A stretch of DNA of 64,000 nt from Bosea vaviloviae (lineage in GTDB: Bacteria; Pseudomonadota; Alphaproteobacteria; Rhizobiales; Beijerinckiaceae), in the NCBI RefSeq assembly GCF_001741865.1, contig NZ_CP017147.1, positions 3,773,001-3,837,000 of the forward strand, read 5' to 3'. Numbering within the stretch: the stretch's first letter is position 1; each line of letters opens with the position of its first letter. This document shows, piece by piece, positions 16,832-24,044 of this stretch. Under the pieces are notes generated by a model that did not search any database, was not told the origin of the DNA, and saw only the letters and a program-made list of their open reading frames with translations. A program made the position numbers and the translations under genes.

Positions 16832-18427
16832 TCACTCGGACGCGAAATAGACGCCGGCGAAATTGTCCGCCCGCTGGTTGGGCGTGTCCGTCAGGCCGCG
16901 GAGCCGGCTGTCATAGACGGAGAACCAGTCGACCTCGAAAAGCGGGATCAAGGGGAGGTCGCGCTGCACGATGCGCTGGAGCGTGTTGTAGTCCTCGACC
17001 CGCTTCTGCGGATCGACCTGCGTCTGCGCATCCTCCAGCGCCGCGTCGAGCTCGTCATTCTTGTATTCGGAGACGACGGTCCAGGCCGTGCCGGGCTGGC
17101 GCGCCTTCGACCAGAAGCGCGTCTCGATGCCCATCTGCGGGTCGGCGCCGGAGCCGCCCCAGGAGCTGATCAGATCGAAATTATAGTCGGTGAAGACGCT
17201 CTTCAGCCAGGTGGTGAGGTCCTGGCTGCCGAGCGTCACGTCGATGCCGACGCGGCGCAGCGCCTGGCGCACGAACTCGCCGGTGCGGCGGTAGTCGTCG
17301 CCATAGGGGATGAAGTCGTGGGTCAGCTTGAAGCGGAAGCCGTCGGCCTTGCGCGGGAAGCCGGCCTCGTCGAGCAATTGCTCGGCCTTTTTGGGGTCGA
17401 ACGGATATTGCTGCAGCCCTTCGCTCAGGTGGAACGGCTTGAGCGCGGAGGGGATTGGGCTGATCGCGGGCTTGCCATAGCCGCCCCAGACCGTCTTCAG
17501 CAGCAGGCCGCGATCGATCGCATGGGCGATCGCCTGGCGCACCTTGAGATGCTGCAGATAATGGTTCTTGTGGTTGGGCTCCAGCCAGAACCAGGTCGGT
17601 GAGAACTCGTAGCCGCGCGTATCGACGACGAACTTGCCGGTCTTCTTCAGGCGCTCCGCATCGGCGAAGGTGATCGGATGCTGCTGGCCGAACTGGACCG
17701 CGCCGGTCTCGAAGGCGGCGGCGCGCCCGGCTGCGTCCGGGATCACCTTGAAGACGATCCGGTCGAGATAGGGCTTGCCGGCCTCCCAGTAGTTCGGGTT
17801 GCGGTCGAGCGCGATATGGCTGCCGCGGACATATTCGGTGAAGCGGAAGGGCCCGGTGCCGATCGGCTTGGCGTTCCAAGCGTTGGAGCGGATGTCCGTG
17901 CCCTCATAGAGATGCTTCGGCAGCAGCCAGAGCGCCTGGGAATTGAGGTTGCGGTAGATCACCGGGGTCGGCTGCGAGAGCGTCAGCACGACGGTGTAGT
18001 CGTCCGGCGTCTCGACCTTGGCGAGCGTCTTGAAGATGCGCTTGCCGGTCGAGGAGTATTTCAGCAGGCCTTCCTCGATCGAGAACTTCACATCCGCTGC
18101 GGTGAAGGGCTCGCCGTCATGCCAGGTCACGCCCTTGCGCAGCTTGAAGGCGAGCGTCAGCCCGTCCTTCGAGAAATCCCAGCTTTCGGCGAGCTTGGGG
18201 ACGATCGTCCCGTCGCTGGCGTAGTCGACGAGCCCGTCATTGATCTTGGTGGCGACGAGGACGATCGGCGTCGCCGTGTTCAGGAGCGGCGACAGGATCG
18301 GCGGCTCGGGATGAACGATCGCGCTCAGCGTGCCGCCATAGGCGGGCGTGTCCTTCTGCTGCGCTCCGGCCTGGCCCGCCATCGCCAGCGCCGCCGTCAC
18401 CATCAGGGCCTGGATCAACCTCGACAT
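16832..18427 (-). CDS. Peptide-type ABC transporter substrate-binding protein (family 5)
   Basis: 531 residues from ATG 18427. The upstream ATG at 18442 is less likely because GGGAG of the ribosome site lies between the two. A Sec signal peptide (LIQALMVTAALAMAGQAGAQ) is followed by the SBP_bac_5 fold (LAESWDFSKDGLTLAFKLRK; GVTWHDGEPFTAADVKFS). It delivers substrate to the DppBC-like permeases. The gene context with two flavin monooxygenase families suggests the ligand may be an organosulfur or similar xenobiotic compound rather than a peptide, which is an inference. Confidence 0.87.
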   Translation of the reverse strand: MSRLIQALMVTAALAMAGQAGAQQKDTPAYGGTLSAIVHPEPPILSPLLNTATPIVLVATKINDGLVDYASDGTIVPKLAESWDFSKDGLTLAFKLRKGVTWHDGEPFTAADVKFSIEEGLLKYSSTGKRIFKTLAKVETPDDYTVVLTLSQPTPVIYRNLNSQALWLLPKHLYEGTDIRSNAWNAKPIGTGPFRFTEYVRGSHIALDRNPNYWEAGKPYLDRIVFKVIPDAAGRAAAFETGAVQFGQQHPITFADAERLKKTGKFVVDTRGYEFSPTWFWLEPNHKNHYLQHLKVRQAIAHAIDRGLLLKTVWGGYGKPAISPIPSALKPFHLSEGLQQYPFDPKKAEQLLDEAGFPRKADGFRFKLTHDFIPYGDDYRRTGEFVRQALRRVGIDVTLGSQDLTTWLKSVFTDYNFDLISSWGGSGADPQMGIETRFWSKARQPGTAWTVVSEYKNDELDAALEDAQTQVDPQKRVEDYNTLQRIVQRDLPLIPLFEVDWFSVYDSRLRGLTDTPNQRADNFAGVYFASE

Positions 18428-18442
18428 CTCGATCTCCCGCAT

Positions 18443-18500
18443 CGGGCCCAGCCGGGCCGCAAACTAGATATCGATATTGTCTATTGAATTTATAGATTAT
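18443..18500 (-). promoter_or_regulatory. AT-rich promoter/operator region of the ABC-monooxygenase operon
   Basis: This is an AT-rich patch in otherwise GC-rich sequence just upstream of the binding-protein gene. It contains the palindrome ATATCGATAT (18468-18477) and an inverted repeat TCTAT-N7-ATAGA (18480-18496). These are reasonable promoter and operator elements for the minus-strand operon. No regulator gene lies beside it. The remainder of the spacer up to 18665 shows nothing recognisable. Confidence 0.4.
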
Positions 18501-18665
18501 GTCAACGCGACGCGGCCTTGGTGATTGCCGCCGTCCCCAGGCCGGGACGGCCAGGATTTTCGCATTCGACTATGCAGTCGTCCTGCGCATGCACGAACAC
18601 AGGTGCGAGCTGACCGGGCTCAGGGCAGGAGACGAGGGCGCCAATGCGCCCTCGATCCGCACAAT

Positions 18666-19223
18666 TCAGGCGGCTGTCCGAACACTGTGCTCCGCCACCT
18701 GCCGTGCCGTCGCATATCTCGCGACAGCCTCTTTCTCGCGCTGCAGCAGCGCCTTCTTGCGGTAGACACCCCAGCGATATCCCGAGATCGAGCCGTCCTT
18801 CCTAAGGACGCGATGACAAGGCACCAGGATTGCGATCGGGTTGTTGGCGATCGCCTTGGTGACGTCCCGTGCGTCGCGCGTGCCGAGGAGCGCGGCCAAG
18901 GCTCCGTAATGGGTGGTCTCACCCATCGCGATATCCCGGAGCATCTGCCAGACATTGATTTCGTAGGGCGTCCCCCGCAGATCGAGCGGGATGTCCGGGG
19001 TGAGGCTCGGATGCTCGACCAATTGCGCCATCGCGCCGATCAGCTCGGCCAGGCCGCTTGCGTCGCTGACGATCTCGGCGTCCGGGAAGCGCGCATGCAG
19101 CGCCGCCTCCATGGCCGGGCGCTGGTTGGCGAATTCGAAAGCGACCAGGCCCTTGGTCGAGACCGCGACCAGAACGTCGCCCAGGCTGCTTTTGCCCCAT
19201 GCAAAGCGGATGATGTCGCGCAT
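18666..19223 (-). CDS. ogt: Methylated-DNA--[protein]-cysteine S-methyltransferase (Ogt/Ada C-terminal type)
   Basis: 185 residues. The suicide acceptor Cys136 lies in VPCHRVLRKDGSISGYRWG, and the DNA-binding segment is NVWQMLRDIAMGETTHYG. The protein removes alkyl groups from O6-alkylguanine by irreversible transfer. The N-terminal part (residues 1-80) is the usual variable ribonuclease-like domain, and no AraC-type Ada regulator domain is fused. The start ATG has AGGAGG five bases upstream, but that site is inside a 10-bp inverted repeat (see the leader hairpin). Confidence 0.92.
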   Translation of the reverse strand: MRDIIRFAWGKSSLGDVLVAVSTKGLVAFEFANQRPAMEAALHARFPDAEIVSDASGLAELIGAMAQLVEHPSLTPDIPLDLRGTPYEINVWQMLRDIAMGETTHYGALAALLGTRDARDVTKAIANNPIAILVPCHRVLRKDGSISGYRWGVYRKKALLQREKEAVARYATARQVAEHSVRTAA

Positions 19224-19227
19224 GGCT

Positions 19228-19269
19228 GCCTCCTATCAGTTCCGATTGCTGATCCCTGAGATAGGAGGC
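19228..19269 (-). promoter_or_regulatory. Leader hairpin masking the ogt ribosome-binding site
   Basis: On the minus-strand message GCCTCCTATC (19269-19260) pairs perfectly with GATAGGAGGC (19237-19228) across a 22-base loop. The second arm contains the AGGAGG Shine-Dalgarno sequence, five bases before the start codon at 19223. The pairing would block initiation and suggests translational control of the repair gene. The spacer is divergent with the gene at 19411, so the element could instead be a DNA operator. Confidence 0.55.
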
Positions 19270-19410
19270 GTAGGCACCGTCCTCCACCCGATTCCTGCGC
19301 AAGAAGGGTGCCTGTCGAGGCTCGCACGGCCGATGGCGGCAGCGGCGCCCGACATGCTAGGGAGGGCCGGATGGATGCCCGCATCCAGGATATCTTGATG
19401 AGGACTGGCG

Positions 19411-19908
19411 ATGTTTGAAGCGCTCGCGATCGCGACCGACGACAAGGCGGAATTCTATCGCGAATTGTCGCAGCAGCTCGAAGCTCTGCTGGCGGGGGAG
19501 GGCGATGCGATCGCCAGCGCCGCCAATACCTCGGCGTTGCTTTTCCAGATGATGCCGGGCCTCAACTGGGCCGGCTTCTACATCATGCGCGACGGCGAGC
19601 TCGTGCTCGGGCCGTTCCAGGGCAAGCCGGCCTGCGTGCGCATTCCGGTCGGGCGCGGCGTCTGCGGTGCGGCAGTCGAGCGTCGGCAGTCGATGCTGGT
19701 CGAGGATGTTCATGCCTTTCCCGGCCATATCGCCTGCGATGCGGCCTCCCGCTCCGAGCTGGTCGTGCCCTTGCTCCGCGACGGCAAGGTGGTCGGGGTG
19801 ATCGACCTCGACAGCCCGCAGCCGGCCTGGTTCGACGAGGCCGATCAGGCGGGTATCGAAGCCATCGCCTCGATCTATCTCGCGGCGAGCGCTCCGATCG
19901 CGCCGTAG
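19411..19908 (+). CDS. msrC: Free methionine-(R)-sulfoxide reductase (GAF-domain fRMsr)
   Basis: 165 residues forming a single GAF domain. The three redox cysteines of the family are present: Cys75 (GKPACVRIP), Cys85 (GRGVCGAA) and Cys109 (FPGHIACD). The surrounding signature VEDVHAFPGHIACD and SRSELVVPL is diagnostic. It reduces free Met-R-sulfoxide with thioredoxin, probably in the cytosol. It diverges from ogt, giving a small alkylation/oxidation-repair pair. Confidence 0.93.
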   Translation: MFEALAIATDDKAEFYRELSQQLEALLAGEGDAIASAANTSALLFQMMPGLNWAGFYIMRDGELVLGPFQGKPACVRIPVGRGVCGAAVERRQSMLVEDVHAFPGHIACDAASRSELVVPLLRDGKVVGVIDLDSPQPAWFDEADQAGIEAIASIYLAASAPIAP

Positions 19909-20260
19909 ACAGCCTCTTGGGATGTGGAACGGATGCCGTTCCCCGAGGCTGCTCTGACATGGCGGCATGGGGCCATGTCTGAATCCGGGCCGATCCGGCC
20001 GTGACAACCATCCGGCATCTGCGTACGTTGTAACCGTCGGAACACAGCGCGAAGCGCGTGCGGACAGATCGCGGACCGATCCTCGCCGCTTCGGCTGGCG
20101 GGACCGAACCGCGCGCCATCGTTTGGCCGTAGGGAACGCCAAGCTGTCGAGACCTGACCGACCGGTCGCCTTTCGCCCGCCCGCAATCATTGCCGGCCCG
20201 GGCGGTTCTTAGGCGGTCGGGAATAGCCACCTGCTGAGATCAGCCTTCGGAGAACGCATC
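19909..20260. other. Intergenic spacer without a recognisable gene
   Basis: No protein with family features is encoded on either strand. A hairpin GACATGGC-N8-GCCATGTC at 19956-19979 lies 50 bases after the reductase stop codon and may act in termination, although no T run follows. The distal part should contain the promoter of the aldehyde dehydrogenase gene. Confidence 0.5.
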
Positions 20261-21691
20261 ATGTCGCACGCCTTGCAATTCTACATCGATGGTCAGTGGG
20301 TGGCTCCCTCGGGGAACAAGACGCTCGACGTGATCGACCCTTCGACGGAGGAGGCCTTCGCCACGATCGCGCTCGGCGAGCAAGCCGATGTCGACAAGGC
20401 GGTCGCTGCTGCCCGCGCCGCCTTTCCGGCCTTCGCCGCGACCTCCCGCGCCGAGCGCCTGGCGCTGATGCGCCGCCTGGCCGAGGCCTATAAGGCGCGC
20501 TATGCGGATATCGCCGACGCGCTCTCGCGCGAGATGGGCGCGCCGAAGGAGCTGGCCCACCGCGCGCAAGCCGGCATGGGCACCGCCCATCTGGCGAAAA
20601 TGATCGAGACGCTGGAGAGCTTCGAATTCGAGGAGCTGCGCGGCACGACCCTGATCGCCAAGGAGCCGATCGGCGTCGTCGGCATGATCACGCCGTGGAA
20701 CTGGCCGCTGAACCAGATCATGTGCAAGGTCGCGCCAGCTCTCGCCGCCGGCTGCACCATGGTGTTGAAGCCCAGCGAAATTGCCCCGATCAACGCCATC
20801 ATCTTCGCCGAGGTCATGCATGAGGCCGGCGTGCCGAAGGGCGTGTTCAACCTCGTCAATGGCGACGGGCCGACGGTAGGCGAGGCGATCTCGCGCCATC
20901 CCGGCGTCGACATGGTCTCCTTCACCGGTTCGACCCGCGCCGGCATCCTCGTCGCGAAGGCGGCGGCCGATACGGTCAAACGCGTGCATCAGGAGCTCGG
21001 CGGCAAGTCGGCCAACATCATCCTGGACGATGCCGACCTGCAGAAATCGGTGAAGCTCGGCGTCGAAAGCGTCATGCGCAACTCTGGCCAATCCTGCAAC
21101 GCACCGACCCGGATGTTCGTACCGGAGAGGCTGCATGAGGAAGCGCTCGCCATCGCCAAGCAGGTTGCCGAGCCGCTCAAGGTGGGTGCTCCCTCGGCGG
21201 ACGGCGTCTTCCTCGGCCCCGTCGTCAGCGAGGTGCAGTACGAGAAGATCCAACGCCTGATCGAGGCCGGCATCAAGGAAGGCGCGACGTTGGTCACCGG
21301 TGGACCGGGGCGTCCGGAAGGGCTGAACCGCGGCTACTATGTCCGCCCGACGGTCTTCGGCGGCGTCACCGACGAGATGGCGATCGCGCGCGAGGAGATC
21401 TTCGGCCCCGTGCTCTCGATCCTGCCTTATGGCAGCGAGGATGAGGTGATCGAGCGGGCGAACGACACGCCTTACGGCCTGGCCTCCTATGTCCAGTCCG
21501 GCTCGCTCGATCGCGCCCGCAAGGTTGCGGCCAAGATGCGCAGCGGCAATGTCTACATCAACTACCCGGCCTGGGACGCAGGCGCGCCGTTCGGCGGCTA
21601 CAAGCAGTCCGGCAATGGCCGCGAATATGCCGGCTTCGGCCTCGAGGAGTTCCTCGAGATCAAGGGCACTGTCGGCTTCGAGGCAGCCTGA
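20261..21691 (+). CDS. NAD(P)-dependent aldehyde dehydrogenase family protein
   Basis: 476 residues, standard for the family. Catalytic Cys279 is in GQSCNAPTRM, the general base Glu245 in HQELGGKS, and ITPWNWPLNQ and SFTGSTRAG mark the cofactor pocket. It oxidises an aldehyde to the acid. The closest pattern is the broad-specificity ALDH group (betaine/aryl aldehyde type), but no substrate can be assigned. It is transcribed alone from a long spacer and ends 150 bases before the channel-like gene. Confidence 0.9.
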   Translation: MSHALQFYIDGQWVAPSGNKTLDVIDPSTEEAFATIALGEQADVDKAVAAARAAFPAFAATSRAERLALMRRLAEAYKARYADIADALSREMGAPKELAHRAQAGMGTAHLAKMIETLESFEFEELRGTTLIAKEPIGVVGMITPWNWPLNQIMCKVAPALAAGCTMVLKPSEIAPINAIIFAEVMHEAGVPKGVFNLVNGDGPTVGEAISRHPGVDMVSFTGSTRAGILVAKAAADTVKRVHQELGGKSANIILDDADLQKSVKLGVESVMRNSGQSCNAPTRMFVPERLHEEALAIAKQVAEPLKVGAPSADGVFLGPVVSEVQYEKIQRLIEAGIKEGATLVTGGPGRPEGLNRGYYVRPTVFGGVTDEMAIAREEIFGPVLSILPYGSEDEVIERANDTPYGLASYVQSGSLDRARKVAAKMRSGNVYINYPAWDAGAPFGGYKQSGNGREYAGFGLEEFLEIKGTVGFEAA

Positions 21692-21848
21692 GAACGCTCA
21701 CCCTGCGGCGGAGGCGTTTCGCCCCCGCCGCATCGGGCCGACGCGAAGGTTCATGCTTCCGAAGCTCCATGCCTCCGAAGCACCATGCCGGAGCCGCAAT
21801 CGGTTGAGACAAGCAAGCCGCGCCGGGGGCGACGGCCGACGACATGCC

Positions 21849-21883
21849 TGTGACAGCCAGGATGGCGTGTGACAGCCAGGATG
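21849..21883. repeat. Short tandem repeat upstream of the channel-like gene
   Basis: The 16-base unit TGTGACAGCCAGGATG occurs twice with a 19-base period (21849-21864 and 21868-21883). The second copy ends five bases before the proposed start at 21889, so its CAGGA serves as ribosome-binding site and the first copy carries a spare one. Confidence 0.7.
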
Positions 21884-21888
21884 TGCCC

Positions 21889-22314
21889 ATGCTTGTGTTT
21901 CCGATCGGTTCCGCGCTTTGCGCCCTGGCCTGCATGTTGGTGCATTACGAGTTGCTGCGGCTGCTCTCCTGCAGCGCGCCCAAGCTCTCGATCGCGCCGC
22001 GACAGAGGATCATCTACGTCGTTGCCGGCGCGCTCGGCAGCCATGTCGTCCAGATCACTTTGTTCGCGCTCATGCTGTGGGTGCTCTCCAGCAGCGCCCG
22101 GACGCAGATATTCGGGGCCGGGATTCCCGGCTCGTTCAAGCAATCCCTGTATGTCTCGTTCGAATCCTATGCGGCGCTCGGGAGCAATGAGACGTTCCTC
22201 TACGCGCCGCTGCGCCTGTTCACGGGCGTCGAGGGGCTTTCGGGCCTCGTCTTCATCGGCTGGACATCGGCCTTCACCTATTGGTGCATGACCCAGTTCT
22301 GGAACGACCATTGA
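21889..22314 (+). CDS. Small two-transmembrane ion-channel-like membrane protein
   Basis: 141 residues from ATG 21889. The 5' extension to 21844 merely reads through the tandem repeat. Hydrophobic segments are at about 4-25, 38-62 and 110-132. The loop before the last helix (SLYVSFESYAALG) and the helix GVEGLSGLVFIGWTSAFTY resemble the pore and inner-helix arrangement of small proteins annotated as two-pore-domain potassium channels, though no TVGYG filter is present. The stretch encoded by 22109-22177 is copied downstream at 22350. Function is tentative. Confidence 0.6.
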   Translation: MLVFPIGSALCALACMLVHYELLRLLSCSAPKLSIAPRQRIIYVVAGALGSHVVQITLFALMLWVLSSSARTQIFGAGIPGSFKQSLYVSFESYAALGSNETFLYAPLRLFTGVEGLSGLVFIGWTSAFTYWCMTQFWNDH

Positions 22315-22349
22315 GGCGTGGCGGCCGGAGAAGTCTGTTTTGGATCGGG

Positions 22350-22418
22350 TATTCGGGGCAGGGATTCCCGGCTCGTTCAAGCAATCCCTCTATGTCTCGT
22401 TCGAATCCTATGCGGCGC
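22350..22418 (+). pseudogene. 69-bp fragment copy of the channel-like gene
   Basis: Bases 22350-22418 match 22109-22177 of the upstream gene with two internal differences in 69. It is readable in the same frame (FGAGIPGSFKQSLYVSFESY) and the differences are silent third-position changes. Homology stops abruptly on both sides. The downstream reading frame (GTDLRTPCTKARP) has no resemblance to the parent gene. It is a remnant of a related copy left by duplication or recombination. Confidence 0.75.
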
Positions 22419-23174
22419 GCCACTTCGGTACAGATTTGCGAACTCCCTGCACAAAGGCGCGGCCATGCTTAATGACCTGCGCCAGGATGTTCGTGTTTCC
22501 GAAGAGACGGACGATTCCTACGCCACTTCGACCCGATCGAGCACCGCCCTAAGAGAGCCCTTTCTGAACGGAACTGGCCCGCTCTTGCACGAATACGGAT
22601 ACCGGGACGCACGAGGGCAATATGGAATTTGAAAGCCCCCCCGCCAGCACCTCGGCTGAATGCCCGGTGTTCGTCACGGCTCTTAGCGGCCAATCAAACT
22701 CGTTCGACATGGCTGCATGGTCGGCATGGCCAGCCGACTGCCGGCTCAGTCTACACGGGTGCTTGTGCAACAAGGACTGGCTTGATCCTGGACGGATCGT
22801 CATCGCCTTGTGCTGACAGGCTGTGGGGCCGGCCGGCGATGGCACGCTGCGCAAGCTCAGGAGCCGGAACTATGGCGTCCATTCGCAAAACGCGCGCCAT
22901 GACAAGTCGTCCAGCTATATTGCGACCGAACACAGAGATATGTAACAAGCTTTAATTTATATATGACGAGCACAAATTCAGGCATGTCTAAAATTATACA
23001 ATTAGCTTTTCTAATATTGCCATCATATAAATGTAACGGACGAAATACAAGTCTTGATACATCATAAATTTATCGATTGACTCTATCAAACGTCGTATTC
23101 AAGATAGAAAGCCTCTATCAACGAGAGTTTATCTCAAGTTAATACATTAATATCGAATTTATGACACAGTAAGA
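22419..23174. other. Gene-poor, partly AT-rich region
   Basis: No convincing gene is seen. Bases 22419-22940 have ordinary composition with several short frames lacking family features. From about 22940 to 23170 the sequence is strikingly AT-rich, with runs such as TTTAATTTATATATGA, unlike the rest of the window. This continues up to the orphan HTH gene and suggests foreign DNA or the debris of a mobile element. Confidence 0.55.
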
Positions 23175-23399
23175 CTACTGCGGTACTTGCCCAGATTCAG
23201 GCACGTCATAGCCCTCAAAGGAATAGACGCTGAGTCTGTTGCGCAGGGTTCGCACTGATATGCAGAGTACATGGGCTGCGCGCGTTCGGTTGCCGTTTTT
23301 GTTCCTCAACGTGGCCAATATCAGGTCACGTTCAACGTCTGCAACGGCATGCCCGACAAGACTATTAATAGCGTGCAGATCGAGGTTGAAATCGTGCAT
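23175..23399 (-). CDS. Orphan Fis-type helix-turn-helix protein resembling the C-terminus of FlbD
   Basis: 74 residues from ATG 23399, which has AAGGA seven bases upstream; a longer frame back to 23468 lacks a site. The core VGHAVADVERDLILATL followed by NGNRTRAAHVLCISVRTLRN is nearly the FlbD/NtrC-class DNA-binding domain (VGRTVADVERDLIL; GNRTHAANILGISIRTLRNK). The receiver and sigma-54-activating AAA+ domains are absent. It can probably bind DNA as a dimer but not activate transcription, so it might compete with the flagellar regulator. AT-rich surroundings suggest acquisition by transfer. Confidence 0.75.
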   Translation of the reverse strand: MHDFNLDLHAINSLVGHAVADVERDLILATLRNKNGNRTRAAHVLCISVRTLRNRLSVYSFEGYDVPESGQVPQ

Positions 23400-23579
23400 C
23401 TCATTGTCCTTCGTGGGCCTACGCGAACCCCCCAGTTCACCTCGTGGATACTGATGAAGAAGAAACAATAGTTACGTTGGATTAAGAGATAGAGGCACTG
23501 GGCCCGGTATCGTTTGGAACGACAAAAAGAATCGCTTTAAGTGTGTAACCCCTCATAACACAACCCTTAATTGCGGCAT

Positions 23580-23775
23580 AGCCTCCCAACGTAACCGAAA
23601 TCCATGCTGGATGGCGCGTCGCTTTCGAGACCCCGCCATAGAGCCGCCTCGGTTTGGCGATGAGTTCGTACCTGCGATCGACGGGCGACGGGCAGCTGGC
23701 TGGTGACAATGATCAAGCGCCTTGTATCGGTCCCCGACGATTTCGAGGTCGCGTCGCTGGTCGGCATTGAGAGGC
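23580..23775 (-). pseudogene. Degenerate IS21-type IstB transposition-helper fragment
   Basis: Minus-strand reading gives NADQRRDLEIVGDRYKA in one frame and then LIIVTSQLPVAR in another, matching the IstB ATPase C-terminal region (ADQRRDLLEI..DRY..STIITSQLPV). At least one frameshift separates them, and the following residues are scrambled. Bases 23780-23945 on the same strand give AAIEIDVVGVKVTIE, which recalls the end of an IS66 OrfA, but this part is too short to be sure. No terminal repeats were found. Confidence 0.5.
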
Positions 23776-24044
23776 TCGGGTCACCGCGTCGATCGTGGCA
23801 CAGATGGCGCCATTTCGATGGTCACCTTGACGCCGACGACGTCGATCTCGATCGCGGCAGCGCGGTGCCTTTGCGCACGTCGCTTGGGACATGGAGATCG
23901 CGATGGCGCATCATCTCCGCCACCGCCGCGCCAACACGAAGGCCGGGAGCGTTTCCACCGCCTTGCGCGCCTCGCGCCGCCAGGTCGGCGCCATCCCGAA
24001 GGTTGAGCTCGTCGGTTCAGGGAGGCGGCTTTCTTGTCCTACCC

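Noticed and set aside
22340..22552. A 70-codon gene starting at the fragment copy of the channel gene
   Set aside because: Only the first 25 codons resemble a protein, copied from upstream. The rest (RTPCTKARPCLMTCARM) has no homology or structure.
22838..22860. Possible sigma-54 promoter (TGGCAC then GC) near the FlbD-like gene
   Set aside because: The -12 element TTGC is not at the required spacing after TGGCAC; the sequence reads TGGCACGCTGCGCAAG.
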